Shown here one piece after another: positions 12,360 through 25,200 of a stretch of 64,000 bases of DNA (positions are counted from its first letter, which is position 1; every line of letters begins with the position of its first letter). The notes under the pieces are model-generated. The model did not search any database. It was not told the origin of the DNA and saw nothing but the letters and a program-made list of their open reading frames with translations. The stretch comes from Sphagnum compactum (taxonomy: Eukaryota > Bryophyta > Sphagnopsida > Sphagnales), in NCBI GenBank assembly GCA_965153455.1, contig OZ234504.1, positions 11,718,001 through 11,782,000 on the forward strand. The letters are read 5' to 3'. A program made the position numbers and the translations under genes.

Positions 12360-12790
12360 TGTTCCATGTGAATGTGATTACTTGTCAAATTTTCAATTTA
12401 CCACACATTTATCACATCTTTATTTTAAAAACTCATTTTGAGATGAAATTTTTTAAATTAGTCACATGTTATCCAAACATGGTTCAATATATCTTCAACT
12501 TTCATAAAGATTAAAAATCATTTAAATTTTTTTTGGAGTATATTTGTGTTTTTGAATACATAGGTACACTCCATTGGTTTTCACAAACATACTTTAATCT
12601 CCCATTTTATAAAATTAAATGAAGTAGTTTCTTTTCTAATATTTTGCTTAGGTTATATCCCAACATAATATGCAAAAATATTGAAATTTTCTTTCAAAAG
12701 TTTGAAGTGGAATATACTCCAACATGCACACCCCTAGAAAGTAGTACAATGTGACATTCCAAAGGGGTCACCATAGTGTGTTTTCACCCT
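12360..12790 (+). repeat. Dispersed ~430-bp repeat, copy A
   Basis: This stretch aligns over its whole length with 32276-32710 in the same orientation. Shared blocks include TTCCATGTGAATGTGATTA near the start, ACATAGGTACA in the middle and GACATTCCAAAGGGG with TTTCACCCT at the end. It could be a solo LTR or a non-autonomous element; clear TG..CA termini or target duplications were not identified. It lies about 160 bp upstream of the hAT relic. Confidence 0.75.
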
Positions 12791-12949
12791 GAATGCATAT
12801 CATGTTGAGATTTGAGGAGGAAATAAGCAGCCTTATCAAGGGGGTATGGGAAAGACAACCAAAAAAAGACCTAATGTGTCTAACAATGCAATATAAAAAA
12901 CAATTCATGCAAAAGATCCTTTCATAAATAATGATGTGCAACATAAACA

Positions 12950-14790
12950 ATTTTTGTAAGACCTTGAACTTTTAGTTGTCAAAAATCACCTACCTATTCA
13001 ATTTGTGAAGAGTAATGGTTAAAGCATATTGCAATATATTTATGTCCAAGAATTGTATTTCCTTCAAAAGAGTTATTTTTGCAAGAGGTGTTGTCCACTT
13101 TAGTGGAAAGACAAAACAAAAATATGTTTTGCCAAAACTTGTAGAATGTTATTCTATCATAAGTTTTGGCTTATGAATGTCAAATGGAAAACATGACATC
13201 TTTGCTTTGGTGATAAATTTCTTGAAGGTTGATTAGCAACCAAAGCATATCACAATAGGTTTGTTTGAAACAAGTGAAATTACAAGACAAGTTTTGGAAA
13301 GAACTAATTACATTGTGTGATGAATATGGATTAAGAAAGAAGATTGTTGCTTATGTTAAAAAATGGAGGGTAAACTTGAATGCAATGACAATAACACTAA
13401 ATGTTATGATTAGTTGGGAGATTTTCGGTTTGGATGAAAGTTTTCAAGGTACACGTTCTAGCCATGCATTTTCCAAAACATGCCAATATGGAACAGCAAA
13501 GGAATTTTTTTTGCAAAAACCTCAAGTATGTGTCCATTAAAGTTGTTCAATTAGATTTACAAAAATGCAAAACATGGCCAAAAAAATCTCGAAAATGAAA
13601 ATAAGAATGGAACAAAACTTGTATGGATTTTGAAATTTGCCCAAAAAAGTTGAACATTCTAGTTAAAATAAGATAAATTATAAATTTCAGTTTTTTTAAT
13701 ATCAATTTTCATTTCAATTTCATTTTTATTTTATTTTCAAAGTTTTTAACAACTTTTAATGTTGACTATGTACATGTTTGTAAAAATAAAATAAAATCCA
13801 AAAATCCTTGTTATTTAACATGCAATTGTTTCTTGCTATAGTAATCAAATTGTAATTCAAGTTTCTAGCTAGATTCCACCTCTTCTTACCTAACATACTT
13901 TCCAACCAATTGTTGATTGTTTGTTTCTAGTTGCGACCTCTTGCATTTTAAACCAATTTGATGGCCATTGGTTACTTAGTGCTACTTTAAATTCTACCAT
14001 ATCAATAAGTTTGAAAATGAAGAAAGAAGTTGGAATTTCACTGATCTTAAACAATCTTAAGGATTATTTTGGACTTGCCTTTGAATTGTTTTTGCTTGCA
14101 TCTAACATTAGAAAGGAAATGTGTGATTTGTTAAATTCTTTCATTTTATTTATTTTTTAAATATGAAAAAATCATAACATGTTTTCTTTAATGTTGAATT
14201 TAAGATTTATAAGTCTTCATTTGGTATTTCATCCATTGTCATGAACAAGATATTTTTGACGTTGAAAGGTATGGTAAAAAATCATTATAGCTTATGCTTG
14301 TGAAATGTTATTACCATCCATTGGCAAATAATGGAAATATTTCTATAACCAAAGGGGTCGTTAAAGATTGGAGTCTAGATATCTTTGAGATGATTGCTAG
14401 CATAAATGGATTGGCTAAAGAATTGGTCAACAAAAATATATTTATATTTATATTTAGAAAATAACAAATGAATGTGAAAGAGATAAATTGTCCTTTACAA
14501 CGGTGGCAAAAACATGAGCAATGTTCCTTATAATGGGTTTTCTTGGTCGTAAAATATTAGGCATTGTGAGGTCACAAATAGAAACATAGATAATCTTTTC
14601 TTTAACGAGTGTACTCACCAATGTTAAGAAATGTCAATTACAATCAAAGAATTTAGAAAAGTTGATGTTGTTAGCAAGAATTGCCCTATTATGATTCAAA
14701 AGTTGGTTGTAAAGGATCCTCTAATTTAGTAAAGTTTGTTGAGACAAATGTAAATCTAGAAAAAACGTGGAAATTTTTTGAGAAGTAAAA
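12950..14790 (+). pseudogene. Decayed hAT-type transposase (BED/DUF659-like group)
   Basis: Translated fragments in shifting frames follow the order of a hAT transposase. LPIQFVKSNG lies near 12985. FGL-stop-MSNGKHDIFALVINFL near 13165-13225 fits the family's conserved FDLWMS region. KHITIGLFETSEITRQ is at about 13245. A 91-codon open piece at 13265-13540 contains KIVAYVKKW and a GTRSSHAFSKTCQYGTAKE segment. Next come DLQKCKTWPKKS near 13560 and GHWLLSATLNSTI near 13970. The C-terminal dimerisation-like part follows: LQRWQKHE near 14500, FLGRKILGIVRSQIE near 14540 and LTNVKKCQLQSKNLEKLM near 14615-14665. Many stops and frameshifts separate the fragments, so no functional protein is made. Terminal inverted repeats and the 8-bp target duplication were not located. 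Confidence 0.72.
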
Positions 14791-15663
14791 AACTGTGGAC
14801 ATGTGAAAGTTTGAAAAAAAAACATGATTTTCTCAAATTTTCATCTTTTTTTGGCTAATCATATCGATTATCTTAAATTACAAGAAAAATATTTCAATTT
14901 AACAAAATTAAGTTTTTGATAACCAAGTTGTGGGAATCAGCTTTGAAAACTGCTGGTTAACAAATTTGTGAGGATCAACAATGTGAGAATTGGACATGGG
15001 TTTTTTTTTTTCCCAATTTCCTAAAAGCATATGCAGGTCTCTGAAGAAGTTTTTTTAATTTCAGAAAAGGAACCAGTCCTGTTCTGTAAAACCAGGTTAA
15101 TGGCTGGAACTGATGGTTCTCATGATAAAGGGCTTAAACCCTAAACCCTAAACCCACCCAGCACTGATTCTAACCTTCAGCTTTGCATTAGGGTACCCCA
15201 ATAATGCAGAGTACATGACATGAAGATTCTACACTTCCAAGCCAAGGTAGGCTGAGTTGAAGTTTGGTACTGCCAATGGATGTCCTATCTTTTGGGGTCT
15301 TAGAATGCCTAGACACCCAACTTTTGAACTTGACATGGCCACATAAACCAAAATTTTGAAATTCACATATGTTTGTTTAGCATATGGAGATTTCATTATT
15401 ACAACGTATTCTATCCGTGCTTTGTATTGAAATTTGCAAGTATATATGTATCTGTATATGTGTACATGTTTGTGTATAGTGTGATTTGTAAATGAAATGG
15501 ATGGTGAGAAAATGGAATCATTAACCAACCGAGATCTGATATTTAGCTAATTCTGATGTATTCAACATTTTATGAACCATTCACACCAATTGTATTTTAA
15601 TACAATGGCTGGACAATTTATCTTGCTTATACAAACAAGGAATTCAGCTTATGCCACAATTTA
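14791..15663. other. Intergenic DNA
   Basis: No coding signal. It contains a short telomere-like run (see 15134-15157) and is less AT-rich than the preceding 10 kb. Confidence 0.45.
15134..15157. repeat. Short interstitial telomere-like run
   Basis: About three consecutive copies of the plant telomere-type unit CCCTAAA (AAACCCTAAACCCTAAACCC). It is too short to be a chromosome end and lies deep inside other sequence. Confidence 0.7.
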
Positions 15664-16036
15664 GGCCTGCTTTACACTAGGAGTCAGGGCCAATGTTCAA
15701 ACCAAATCCAGCATTCCTATTGGTGCAAAAGTTGAAATCAGCCCCAAGGGCTTTACACTCGGAGTCAAGGCTTACATAGAAAAAAACTTTTCAATCTGCC
15801 CTAAGTTACTAATAAATGCTGAACATTATGGCCTCGTATTGGCCCCAAGGCTGAAAAAAAAGGATACCATCAAATTTGGGAGGCCGATTTGCAACCCTTG
15901 AGGCCAATGTTCCCAGCATTTAGTAATATCCAATGTTTTAGCATTTATTAGTAACTTGGGGCCAATTTGCAACCCAAAAATGTTCAAAGTTGGCCCCAAG
16001 TTTTTTTGGCCCTGACTCCTAGTGTAAAGCGGGGCC
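15664..16036. mobile_element. Harbinger/Tourist-like MITE, copy 1
   Basis: The left terminus is GGCCTGCTTTACACTAGGAG. The right terminus read on the minus strand is GGCCCCGCTTTACACTAGGA. Both are flanked by TTA, a 3-bp target duplication typical of PIF/Harbinger elements. A second copy at 58619-58944 lies in the opposite orientation and shares the interior (GCATTCCTATTGGTGCAAAA, then AAGTTGAAATC). An internal copy of the terminal motif (GGGCTTTACACTCGGAGTCA) sits about 85 bp inside. No coding capacity. Confidence 0.85.
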
Positions 16037-17620
16037 TTAGATGACATCAATCAAACTGTCATTCAAGCAAAAAGAGAATTTGAAAATATCCAAGTTTAAA
16101 ATTTAAAATGTTCATGAACAACCAATATTTAAGAGGTGCTGAATTTTCTTAAAAGTTTGACATAACATTCAATATGAAACTTGTGGTTAAAATCCTTCTC
16201 CCCTCTGCTACCAAATGTATTGACTCTTTTCATAAATGGGTTCTATGCATATTTTGTGTGCCATTATCTCGGTAAGTCACCCATCTCAAGACTATTTTGC
16301 ACTTAAAATGCTTTACTTAGGAGTTTACTTTGGGATCTTTCATGCCCATCTTAGATAGAACAAAGCTTATTGTGTAATCTACCTCAGTACTAGCCAACAG
16401 AATTGAAACTTTATTTTATGAAGGAAAGGAGATGCTAAAATGTAATTTATTGAAACACTTTGAAAGCTGCAGAAGAACAATCTGGGAACTATTGTGACAA
16501 TCACAATCTAGACAAAAAACCATGGTATCTATAAAAGATAGTTATATTTTATTCTCATAATAATGTTTTATTTCTTCTTATGATGTCCAAAGTGTCTTGC
16601 TTTTGCTAATCTTGGATTTATGTGAACACTTGAAAACTACCACCAATGAATGAGGAAGGAGACTTCCAATTATACAGGAGAATCCTCTTATTGTATGGAT
16701 TTTTCATGAATATTTTGCTGAATACTTCTAAGGGAATTGCCATCAAACTTTGTCATAATAGCAAATGCATTAAAGGAAGCATTTTGCTCAACTTTATGCC
16801 TCAAAAATTTAGTTTTAACAATTTATGTGGGTTCACAACTTTCATTATTTTTTTAATAGCTTTTAGTTATCATTATACTTAATATCACACTATCCATAAT
16901 ATGTGACCATTTATATTACTTAAAAAACACTAAATAGCAACTAAACAAGAAATTGTACAAGAAGGAAAAAAATTGAGACAAAAAATAATTTAATTAGGAT
17001 ATATTTCTGAAATAAATGATATATGTTACCTACTACTATTCACAAGTTTTGGGATTTAAACAAAAGTTCAATTTAGGTTAAAGGTCAAGTTCTAAAGTCT
17101 CTAGCTTGAAGGTTTCAAATTTTGTTGAAACTGCTATTGGAACATAACCAAGCACCAAATCTCTTTTTAAAATTGAATTAGAACCTAAATGGGGTTGTTG
17201 CTCTTTTTAAACAAGTTCATGTTTTCTAGGTAGATAAATGCAACTTTATTTTTTTTATTAAAAAAAAAGCTTAGCCTTACATTTTAGGCAAGTTATTGCA
17301 TTTGATTGGTTGTAAACAATTAATATTACATAATTTTTATCTTGTACAATGAATTGTGTGCATTAGTTCAAAATTCTAATACTACATTTTCAAAAAATTG
17401 TTCAATAGTGTGTAATAAAAATAGACTTAATCTTAAATCAAACCAACTCTAAATTCTTTGTGAAAATGATTGGAACCAAAGGTTTTAAGAATCCAAAAAA
17501 CTAGTTTCAAGACCAAATTAAAGGTTCCATCGAAAACAAAAAATTAAAATCAAGATTGCAAAAGGTTCCTTTTCAAAGATCAAGAATTGAACAATAATCG
17601 TGCATACTTATAGAGCTTCT
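16037..17620. other. Intergenic DNA, nothing recognised
   Basis: AT-rich sequence without a convincing gene. A 78-codon open frame at 16646-16882 is hydrophobic and low-complexity at its end, and I could not relate it to a family. Confidence 0.45.
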
Positions 17621-17621
17621 A

Positions 17622-17828
17622 GCATTTTAAAGTAGTTCTAAATAACTCAATATTTTCTATGAGTGTGCTTGAACATTATCTATTCCTCACCATTTTAAGC
17701 TAGTTCTAAATTATTCAATATTTTGTATGGGTGTGTTTGAAGATCATCGATTATTCACCATTTTGAGCTAGTCCGAAATAACTCCATATTTTGTATGGGA
17801 ATGCTTGAAGATGGTCTATGCCTCACCA
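17622..17828 (+). repeat. Three tandem copies of a ~68-bp unit
   Basis: Each copy carries AGTTCTAAATAACTCAATAT or a close variant, then TTTGTATGGGTGTGCTTGAA-like sequence, then a CTCACCATT end. Copies begin near 17628, 17695 and 17763 and differ at about one base in six. Confidence 0.7.
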
Positions 17829-19640
17829 TAAGGTCCCACTTACCTCTAACATTAAGATGTGGTAGACCCAAGTGAATGCATGGTCCTTGCCTAAAGGCGT
17901 GGCCCAGTCAAATGGTGGGCCGTATGTGGATGTAGCATTGAGATGTACTAGCGCATAAGCTTGCTCTACATGAGCAGTCATCATGGAGTATGGTGAACGG
18001 GACAACATATGTGCCCACCACCTTTCGATCATATCCCTCATGGAATCCGCATGACATGGGTTGAAGCCTATTTGGCATATTGGAAAGTGGTCTAACCTTT
18101 TGCCAGTTAATGGGACACACTCATTAAATCATGCAAATTTTTTTTAATTCCTAAAATTATGTTTCAAAATTACTAGCAATTGAGTATTGTAGATGCTTAT
18201 TAAGTTTATGACTTATATCTACATTACTACATAATGAGATTTCAAGAGCCTGGAACATGGGCATATTTACACTACTCCCTAATAAAATGCTAAGTGAAAA
18301 AGCAACAATGTACATACAAGTTTGGACCCACAAAATTCCAAATTTGACATTCATTTCAACCTGAATCTTTAGTGCATTTTGAAAGTATGATAATGGATGT
18401 AAAGTGCTTTGGGGAATTCTATATACATATGCTTTGTAAGGTGAATTGTTTTGTGCCCATACCTATTAAATATAATTCTGTTTTTAAAGTTTTCCGTTAG
18501 CCAACCAATAGCCCCTTGTTGGACCAAAGTGTAAAGGTTTTGGTCTTTCGGGGGAGGAAGGACATTATTGGAGTGAGCCCCAAGTGTGAATGAAAGCACA
18601 AAGCAAGTGAAGTGAGCTTGTGAAAGGACCCAATAAGGTCAAAAGACTAGTGGCCAAAAAAGCAAAAGATGATGTAACAAGTTGAAATATAAGATTGTTA
18701 ATATTAACTAACCCATGCAAAACACCCTTTTTTTTTGGATATTACTACTTGGAATTATCATGATTGAGATTGAGAATCTTTTGGCTATGTCTGAAGTATA
18801 GCCTCTTTTCAAAAGTTGGCTTTATACGTTCGTGGACATTATTATCTTGGGAGTTCACCCATGCCTAGACTGTACCATGCTTAATGGCAGTCTTCTTGTG
18901 GAATTGATGAATACATCCTAACTAGATCACAATGCAAAAATATAAATGTATTTGAAATATTTAAGTTGGATAAAGTTGTAACTTGTAACCCTTGCAAGCT
19001 ACAAGATCTTTTACATGGGTAAGGAAGGAACTTACAATATATGATCAAAGCTCAGAAGGCACTAACCACCTATAGCCTTTGCTTGCCAATTAATGAAAAT
19101 TAACTACATCCACACAAAAGATGTGGACTTTTGTGGCACTTTGGATGTATGGTCTACTTTCGGGAAAAGGAGTAGGACCATAAGAGAGTTTACTTGCAAT
19201 AAATAACCTTACAAATAAGTCAGCTAATGTGAGATACTAGAATACGTATTAATGTCAAAGCAACACTTGGTGCAAACTTGTGGAATGCCACGAGTTTAAT
19301 ATCATGCAACATGACAACACAAAATTCCTTTTCAATACCAACATTACAAAGATGGTGTTTTAAAAACTAGAATGCAAAGACCCTACTCGAACATAAATCA
19401 CATCATTGCACAAATGATTTTGAAAAAGGCATGCAACCTCATTTGCACACTCCAAAAGTACATCAATAAAAATGAATCAAACATAATCCTTCCAAATCCC
19501 TAGCTAGTACCCCAACTGTATTTGATAATAAACAGATGGTTCTTTTTAAATGTGTTTTGGTAATCATGGCTTGACTAGGTTCACCATAAAAATTAGAAAA
19601 CTTTTACCTTTGATATTTGGGCTCCTATATCAATTGTGTC
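17829..19640. other. Intergenic DNA, possibly old retroelement sequence
   Basis: A more GC-balanced patch at 17830-18120 is open in two minus frames, but the peptides match nothing I know. The rest has no coding signal. Because a Ty3/Gypsy RT relic follows in plus orientation, part of this may be the eroded upstream half of that element. Confidence 0.35.
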
Positions 19641-19647
19641 ATGTGAA

Positions 19648-19850
19648 GGCGTACACTAAAATCAACCTCCACAAATGTTTACAATTTCACATGAAATTCA
19701 AAAGGTGCTGAATTAAGGACAACATTCCAAATTTGTTCTAGTCATTTGGAACATGTCAGGATGCCTTGTGGTATTAGAAATGCATGTATTGTCTTCCAAC
19801 ACTTAATGAATGACATCTTTTATAAATAATTGGATGATTTCAAGATGATG
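19648..19850 (+). pseudogene. Ty3/Gypsy reverse transcriptase relic
   Basis: In plus frames the sequence reads YTKINLHK at 19652, matching the FSKIDLRSGYHQ region of Ty3/Gypsy RT. After stops and one frame change it reads MPCGIRNACIVFQHLMNDIF at 19761-19820, the family's MPFGLxNAPxxFQxxMNxIF block, then a stop and LDDF at 19831. Several stops and a frameshift show it is dead. Confidence 0.75.
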
Positions 19851-19957
19851 ATCTTTTTTCATCCTATTGGTTTTCATTGTCATAAGTTTTCATGTATTGA
19901 GTTTAACTACCAATTCATGGTTAAAAACTTTTGAACATTATTGATGCATTCATTGAT

Positions 19958-20130
19958 TTGAAATGGTGGCATCATTTACTTGCAAGAGTTCACTATAAGA
20001 TAATTACATATCTAGAGCATAAGGATCTTCAAATTCATGGTGCTCGAACATGTTTGGAATTATTTTTTAACCAATGGGCCTTGGCATTTTTTCAGTTTTT
20101 CAAATATTATCCTAGATGGCAATAAATAAA
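19958..20130 (+). pseudogene. Ty3/Gypsy RNase H relic
   Basis: The plus-strand frame encodes HHLLARVHYKIIT, then LEHKDLQ, then NQWALAFFQFFKYYPRWQ. This fits the retroelement RNase H order of (Y/F)xxxTDHKxLQ followed by (R)QARWALFLxxFxFxIxYRPG. The catalytic Asp of TDHK is Glu here. It follows the RT relic in the same orientation, so both belong to one decayed element whose LTRs were not found. Confidence 0.65.
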
Positions 20131-22234
20131 AACCATATGTGCATTATTTTGCCACTCATATCTCACATCTAAAGAGGGTTTAGGATAATTTGCATACTAC
20201 TATGACCTCTTATAGACTATTTTGCATCCATCTAGGTGAATTGGTAAACATGTACAATATGTGGCGATGCAACACTTTTCAGTTGATGATATTTGTATTA
20301 GGGAATATTTTTTCAAGTCTAGCTAGTATTATTTTGGCTACACAATTGACTCATCAATTAGCATAGGTGGCTAATGAAAGAATATCAATGTCCAAATTTT
20401 CATATGTTGCGTGTGTTGAGTGCATATTTACAAAATTTGCATGAATTTGTTGAGTACATATTTAAAAGACTTGGAAAAAGCACTTGCAAAGTACAATCCA
20501 ATGTTGGTACGAAAAAATTTCTACTGGTAGCCTCCATCACAAATCCTTCCTGCAAATTGCTAAGGCTTAACTCACCTTTAAAGACTTTGGGCAAACATAG
20601 AACCTATTAGCACATTATTTAAGAATTAGTTTTATAGGGGGACATACATTGAGAAAAATACAAACCTTTAAGCTTTCAAGTATCCAAAAGCACTTTGTTA
20701 AAAACTATACAAAAGAATGGGAGTTCATCATATACATTCTTGAAGGGACTCAAACCAGTCATCGTAACTTTGACACCAACACCAACACCCTCAATGTTTG
20801 AGCTAGGGGATAATTAATCTAAATAATCAAAACAAGCATCCACTACTGTAAGGATTGAAAGTGGCCAAAAGCTAAATGGTTAATCAATTAAGAGGTAAAG
20901 AAATGCAAGTTCATTACAGAGGAAGTTGGAGCAAACACCCTTGACCACCTCACCCTTGTCATTGGACTAAACAAGTCTCTTCACACATAAGGACACCTAC
21001 CCACCAAACATTGGTCACATTAGTGTACATTTTCCAATGTTCAAAATAAATAAGAACACCTCCACGACACACCTACTGAAAATTATTGCCCAACAATCTA
21101 AAAAAACCTAAAAAAGTTTCAGCTGTAATTCCACAAGTCACTTGCTCACAACTAGGGACATTGGATGTATGTGACAAATTTGTAACAATTGTAGAGAAAA
21201 GGGCTTAGGGTTAGGCTTATAGTCTTGTAATCCCCAAAATTATTTGGATCACTATTAGATATGGAGTATAACCACAACTTTTAAGGCTTGCCATTAGCAT
21301 TAGTAGCAAGTGGCACTACACCAATAGATTAACCTTTTTTATAAAAACTTTTACCAATTGCAAACAAAGAAATAGAGCGTCTAAAAAATGTGAACAATTA
21401 TGGACGTCACAAGCAAACTAAGCAAACTGACCATCCCCTAGCAAGAAATTCAATTGGATGGTTTTCAAATCAACAACATGTACATAATCAATGAGTCTGA
21501 TTCTCAAATTCAAAGCATTAGGAAAGTTCAAAAAATCTCTTAATTGAACTGCAAAAATGAAACAAGGACTCGTCAACAAAATGTTGTTCTGCATGCAAAT
21601 GACATAATTATATCTCAACAAGGGCAAAACCTTTAGTGGTGAAAACCAGGTGCCATGTTTTGTTGAGACCATCATCACCCACAATCTTAGTGTTCTTCAA
21701 AATCAATTTATAGTTTCGTTTGTTGTTGATCACAAACCTTCAAACATCTTAAACTATTATCAAAAGGAAAGATATGGTGACGTTTTGACCTAGCTGGTAA
21801 TTTGTAGTGCTAAAACAATGATAAGGTACTTACTAATGACAAAATATCATTTTCACTATTAACTAGTTCCAACACTTGCCACATCTAAAAATTGCAAGTG
21901 TGACATCTAAAAAGGGACATTATAACATGTTTTCCTACATTAAATATCTTCGAAATTAATGCAAGTATCTTTAATTTTGTGTAATGTTTTATATTTTTGT
22001 TAAAAAACATTATTTAGTCATATTTTGGTGGTTCATTCTAAATAGTTCCATAGACATAACAGATATCCATTTGTTATGTTTCATATTTTAAAAGTACAAA
22101 CAAACGTTGAACTCCTAAACCCTACTGGTAAAGTACAATGCGTTTTGGGAAAAATATGTGTTATGACGAGGATGACATTCTAGGGTGCCCTCATTACACT
22201 TAAACATTATTCTATGGTTATGATAGGCATTAAA
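20131..22234. other. Intergenic DNA, probably eroded retroelement 3' part then unassigned
   Basis: Frames at 20374-20610 (plus) and 21418-21684 (minus) are open but not recognisable. Position downstream of RT-RNase H makes an eroded integrase region possible, but I found no HHCC or DDE motif. Confidence 0.35.
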
Positions 22235-25200
22235 CACTAGAAGAAAAACACCTATTTTCGATTAGTATTTGTAACCAAATTTTAGTTGCAAATGACATTT
22301 ACGATTAAAATCCCTTTAATCGCTTTAAACAAGTCACATGTGATATTAGTCGCAAACGACAAGGGGTATTGGATGAACAAAACAATCAACAAATACAAGT
22401 TCATCCTTTCATTTCATTGTATACGTATTGCCACATGTGACTAAGATGTGACTATTTTGGTCACTATTGAGGGCAAATGATGTGTTGTCACGTGTCTCAA
22501 TACTTAATTATTTAAAATAATAATTATTATTATTTTGAAATAATTTGGGACGTTCAATTCACATGTTTGGATGATTTAAAATGACATGTGGCCCAATGTA
22601 AATATGCCACGTGGCATTATAAATGACTTTAATACAAAATAATAATATTAAGTTGGTAGGTACTTAAGTAGGTGCCTACAAACTTAGGCCAAATACTTAC
22701 CTACCTACTTAGGTAAAAAGGTAAGTAGGTAGGTATTACCTTCTTAGGCTAAATACCTATTCATATAGGTAGGTACATAAGACAACTTAGGTGGGTGAGT
22801 CAAACTATGCACCTATTTAACTGCTTATCCACTAAGGTAAATAAGTAGCTTAGGGAGGTAGGTAGTTTAAAATTGTGCATAATTTATTTTTTTGGTTTTG
22901 GGTTAAGCCTTTTGAATGGCTCATCCCATGTGTATACATTTTTTAATGTGAAATAAGATGACCACACCCTTTATTTATATAATGTTCGAACTAGGAATGG
23001 AGAATAAATAACATAGGAGAAATTTTGAAGTAGTAACTTCCTCACAAACTAAGTTGCAATTTCAAAACTTTCATCATGCCTTTTTTTTGAATTTTAAAAT
23101 TTCTAAACAATTCAAGTACATGACTCACTAGATAATTAGATAATCATTTAATTAATAATGATTAAAATAACATATATTTAAAATATAAAATATACACTAC
23201 AAATATTAAATATTCATTATCATTTATTTAAATAACTAATAATTTTTTAATATTTAACTACCTAGCTATTTAATTATTCACAACTTGTCAATACATAATT
23301 CATACATAAATAAATAACTGAAATATTTTAAAATATTTCCTTACTTTTTAAGATTTGGTCGATTTATAGATAATATAATTAATGTAAAAGTAAATAAATT
23401 ATTATACATAAAAATAACTATTATAAATATTTATTTTCAAATTTAAAAAATGAACTAATAATTGTTATTAAAAAATACAGTCCCAAAAAATTTAATTATT
23501 TTAAAAGTAACATTAAATTAATTATTATAAATATTATAAATAACATTTATTATTGGAAAACTTGATATCAGGCACATAAATGTTTTTTTCCATTGGTAAT
23601 TAATAACTGTAAATACAATAATCTGCTGAACATATATTAATATTTTTAATTACTCTAATATTCTTATAAAAATACTTATCATAGATAAGTAATAACAGAT
23701 TTTTTAATAAAAAACTATTGTATAATAATTCTTGCAATTATAATCATTACAATAATTATTATAACTACATTACAAATTTCCGAAAATTAAATTCAAATTT
23801 AAATTTATAAATTATAAATTGTGAATACTTATGTTCAATTAGAAAATAATTCTGAAATTACTATAATTAATTCTTAACTGAAATAATTACAATGATTTTA
23901 AAGTAAGGTAGCATTAATTACAGAAATTATTTATTTTACTATAAAAATATAAATTATATAATATAAAAACTTATGTTGTAACTATTTAGTGTAACTTATA
24001 ATTAATAAATATAATCATTTGTAATTATTTATAAAAGTGATATAGTATGAACAATTAGTTATAAGAAATAAATTTTTTAATTGATTATAATAAAATCCAT
24101 GTAGTTATGGTCATAACATTAATTATTTTATTTAAATTATGATTATTCTAGAAAAATAAATAATAAATAAATTTGTAAATAATAAATTATAGATTATAAT
24201 AAGAAATTATAATTATAAATTAATTATTCAAGTATTGTAACTCTAATTTACAAATAGATTATGTAATTACAATGATTTTATGTCACCATACAATAAACAT
24301 TATTAATATAAACATTTATGGTTTTATACTAACAATTTATTTTAAATAAATAAATAATGAGTAATACATACAATTATTTTTAATGCATCTCTGTTTTTAA
24401 ATAAATAATTACAACAACTTTGCTCATTATTTAAAATTATTATAAAAATTTGAAATAAAAATCTCAACTATGGGACATAACTTTTCAATTAGGATACAAA
24501 AAAAATTATTATTATTAAAACATAAATGTTGTAAATACAATAGTTATTTTTTATGATTGGGAACTATGATTCTAATTAATGTGAAAGTTGATATTGTAAT
24601 ATTATTTATTTTACATCAGCAATAATAAATAATAAGTAAAATAATTTCTCATAATTATTTTTGATTTGTAGTAAAATTATTCTAAATTTTTTTAACGTAG
24701 TAACAATTATATATTGTAAGTACATAATTAAATATTATAGTATACTGGAATGTAATTTTTATAATTATAAAAATTAAATTAACTCATTGAATTATAGTGG
24801 CAATATTTTTATTTTAAATATTTAAATATTAAAATTATGAATAATTAAGCTGAATTATAAATTATGTGTTTATTATAAATTTATAAGTAAATTAATTATT
24901 ATGATTATATAATATTTAAATTAATTTTATTTTTATCTAAAATATTAAAATATTTAATATAATAATCTATGTTGGAATATATTTAATTTTTTTGATATTA
25001 TAAGGAATATAATGTAATGAAATTAGTATAATTACAATAATCATATCAATGATTTTAGTTACAATAAAATACTATTAATATTAAGTTTAATCATAAATCA
25101 AATTATTATTATAATTGATGTATATAGACATATGTTGATTGCGATTAAACACCATTTCATTTTGACTAATGGGACTGAAATGGTTACTCTTGGATGATAA

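Noticed and set aside
12128-12514. 128-codon plus-strand frame
   Set aside because: Ile/Phe/Asn-rich and partly inside the dispersed repeat 12360-12790; the homologous copy at 32.3 kb does not preserve it.
15134-15157. CCCTAAA run as a chromosome end
   Set aside because: Only about three units, flanked on both sides by ordinary sequence.
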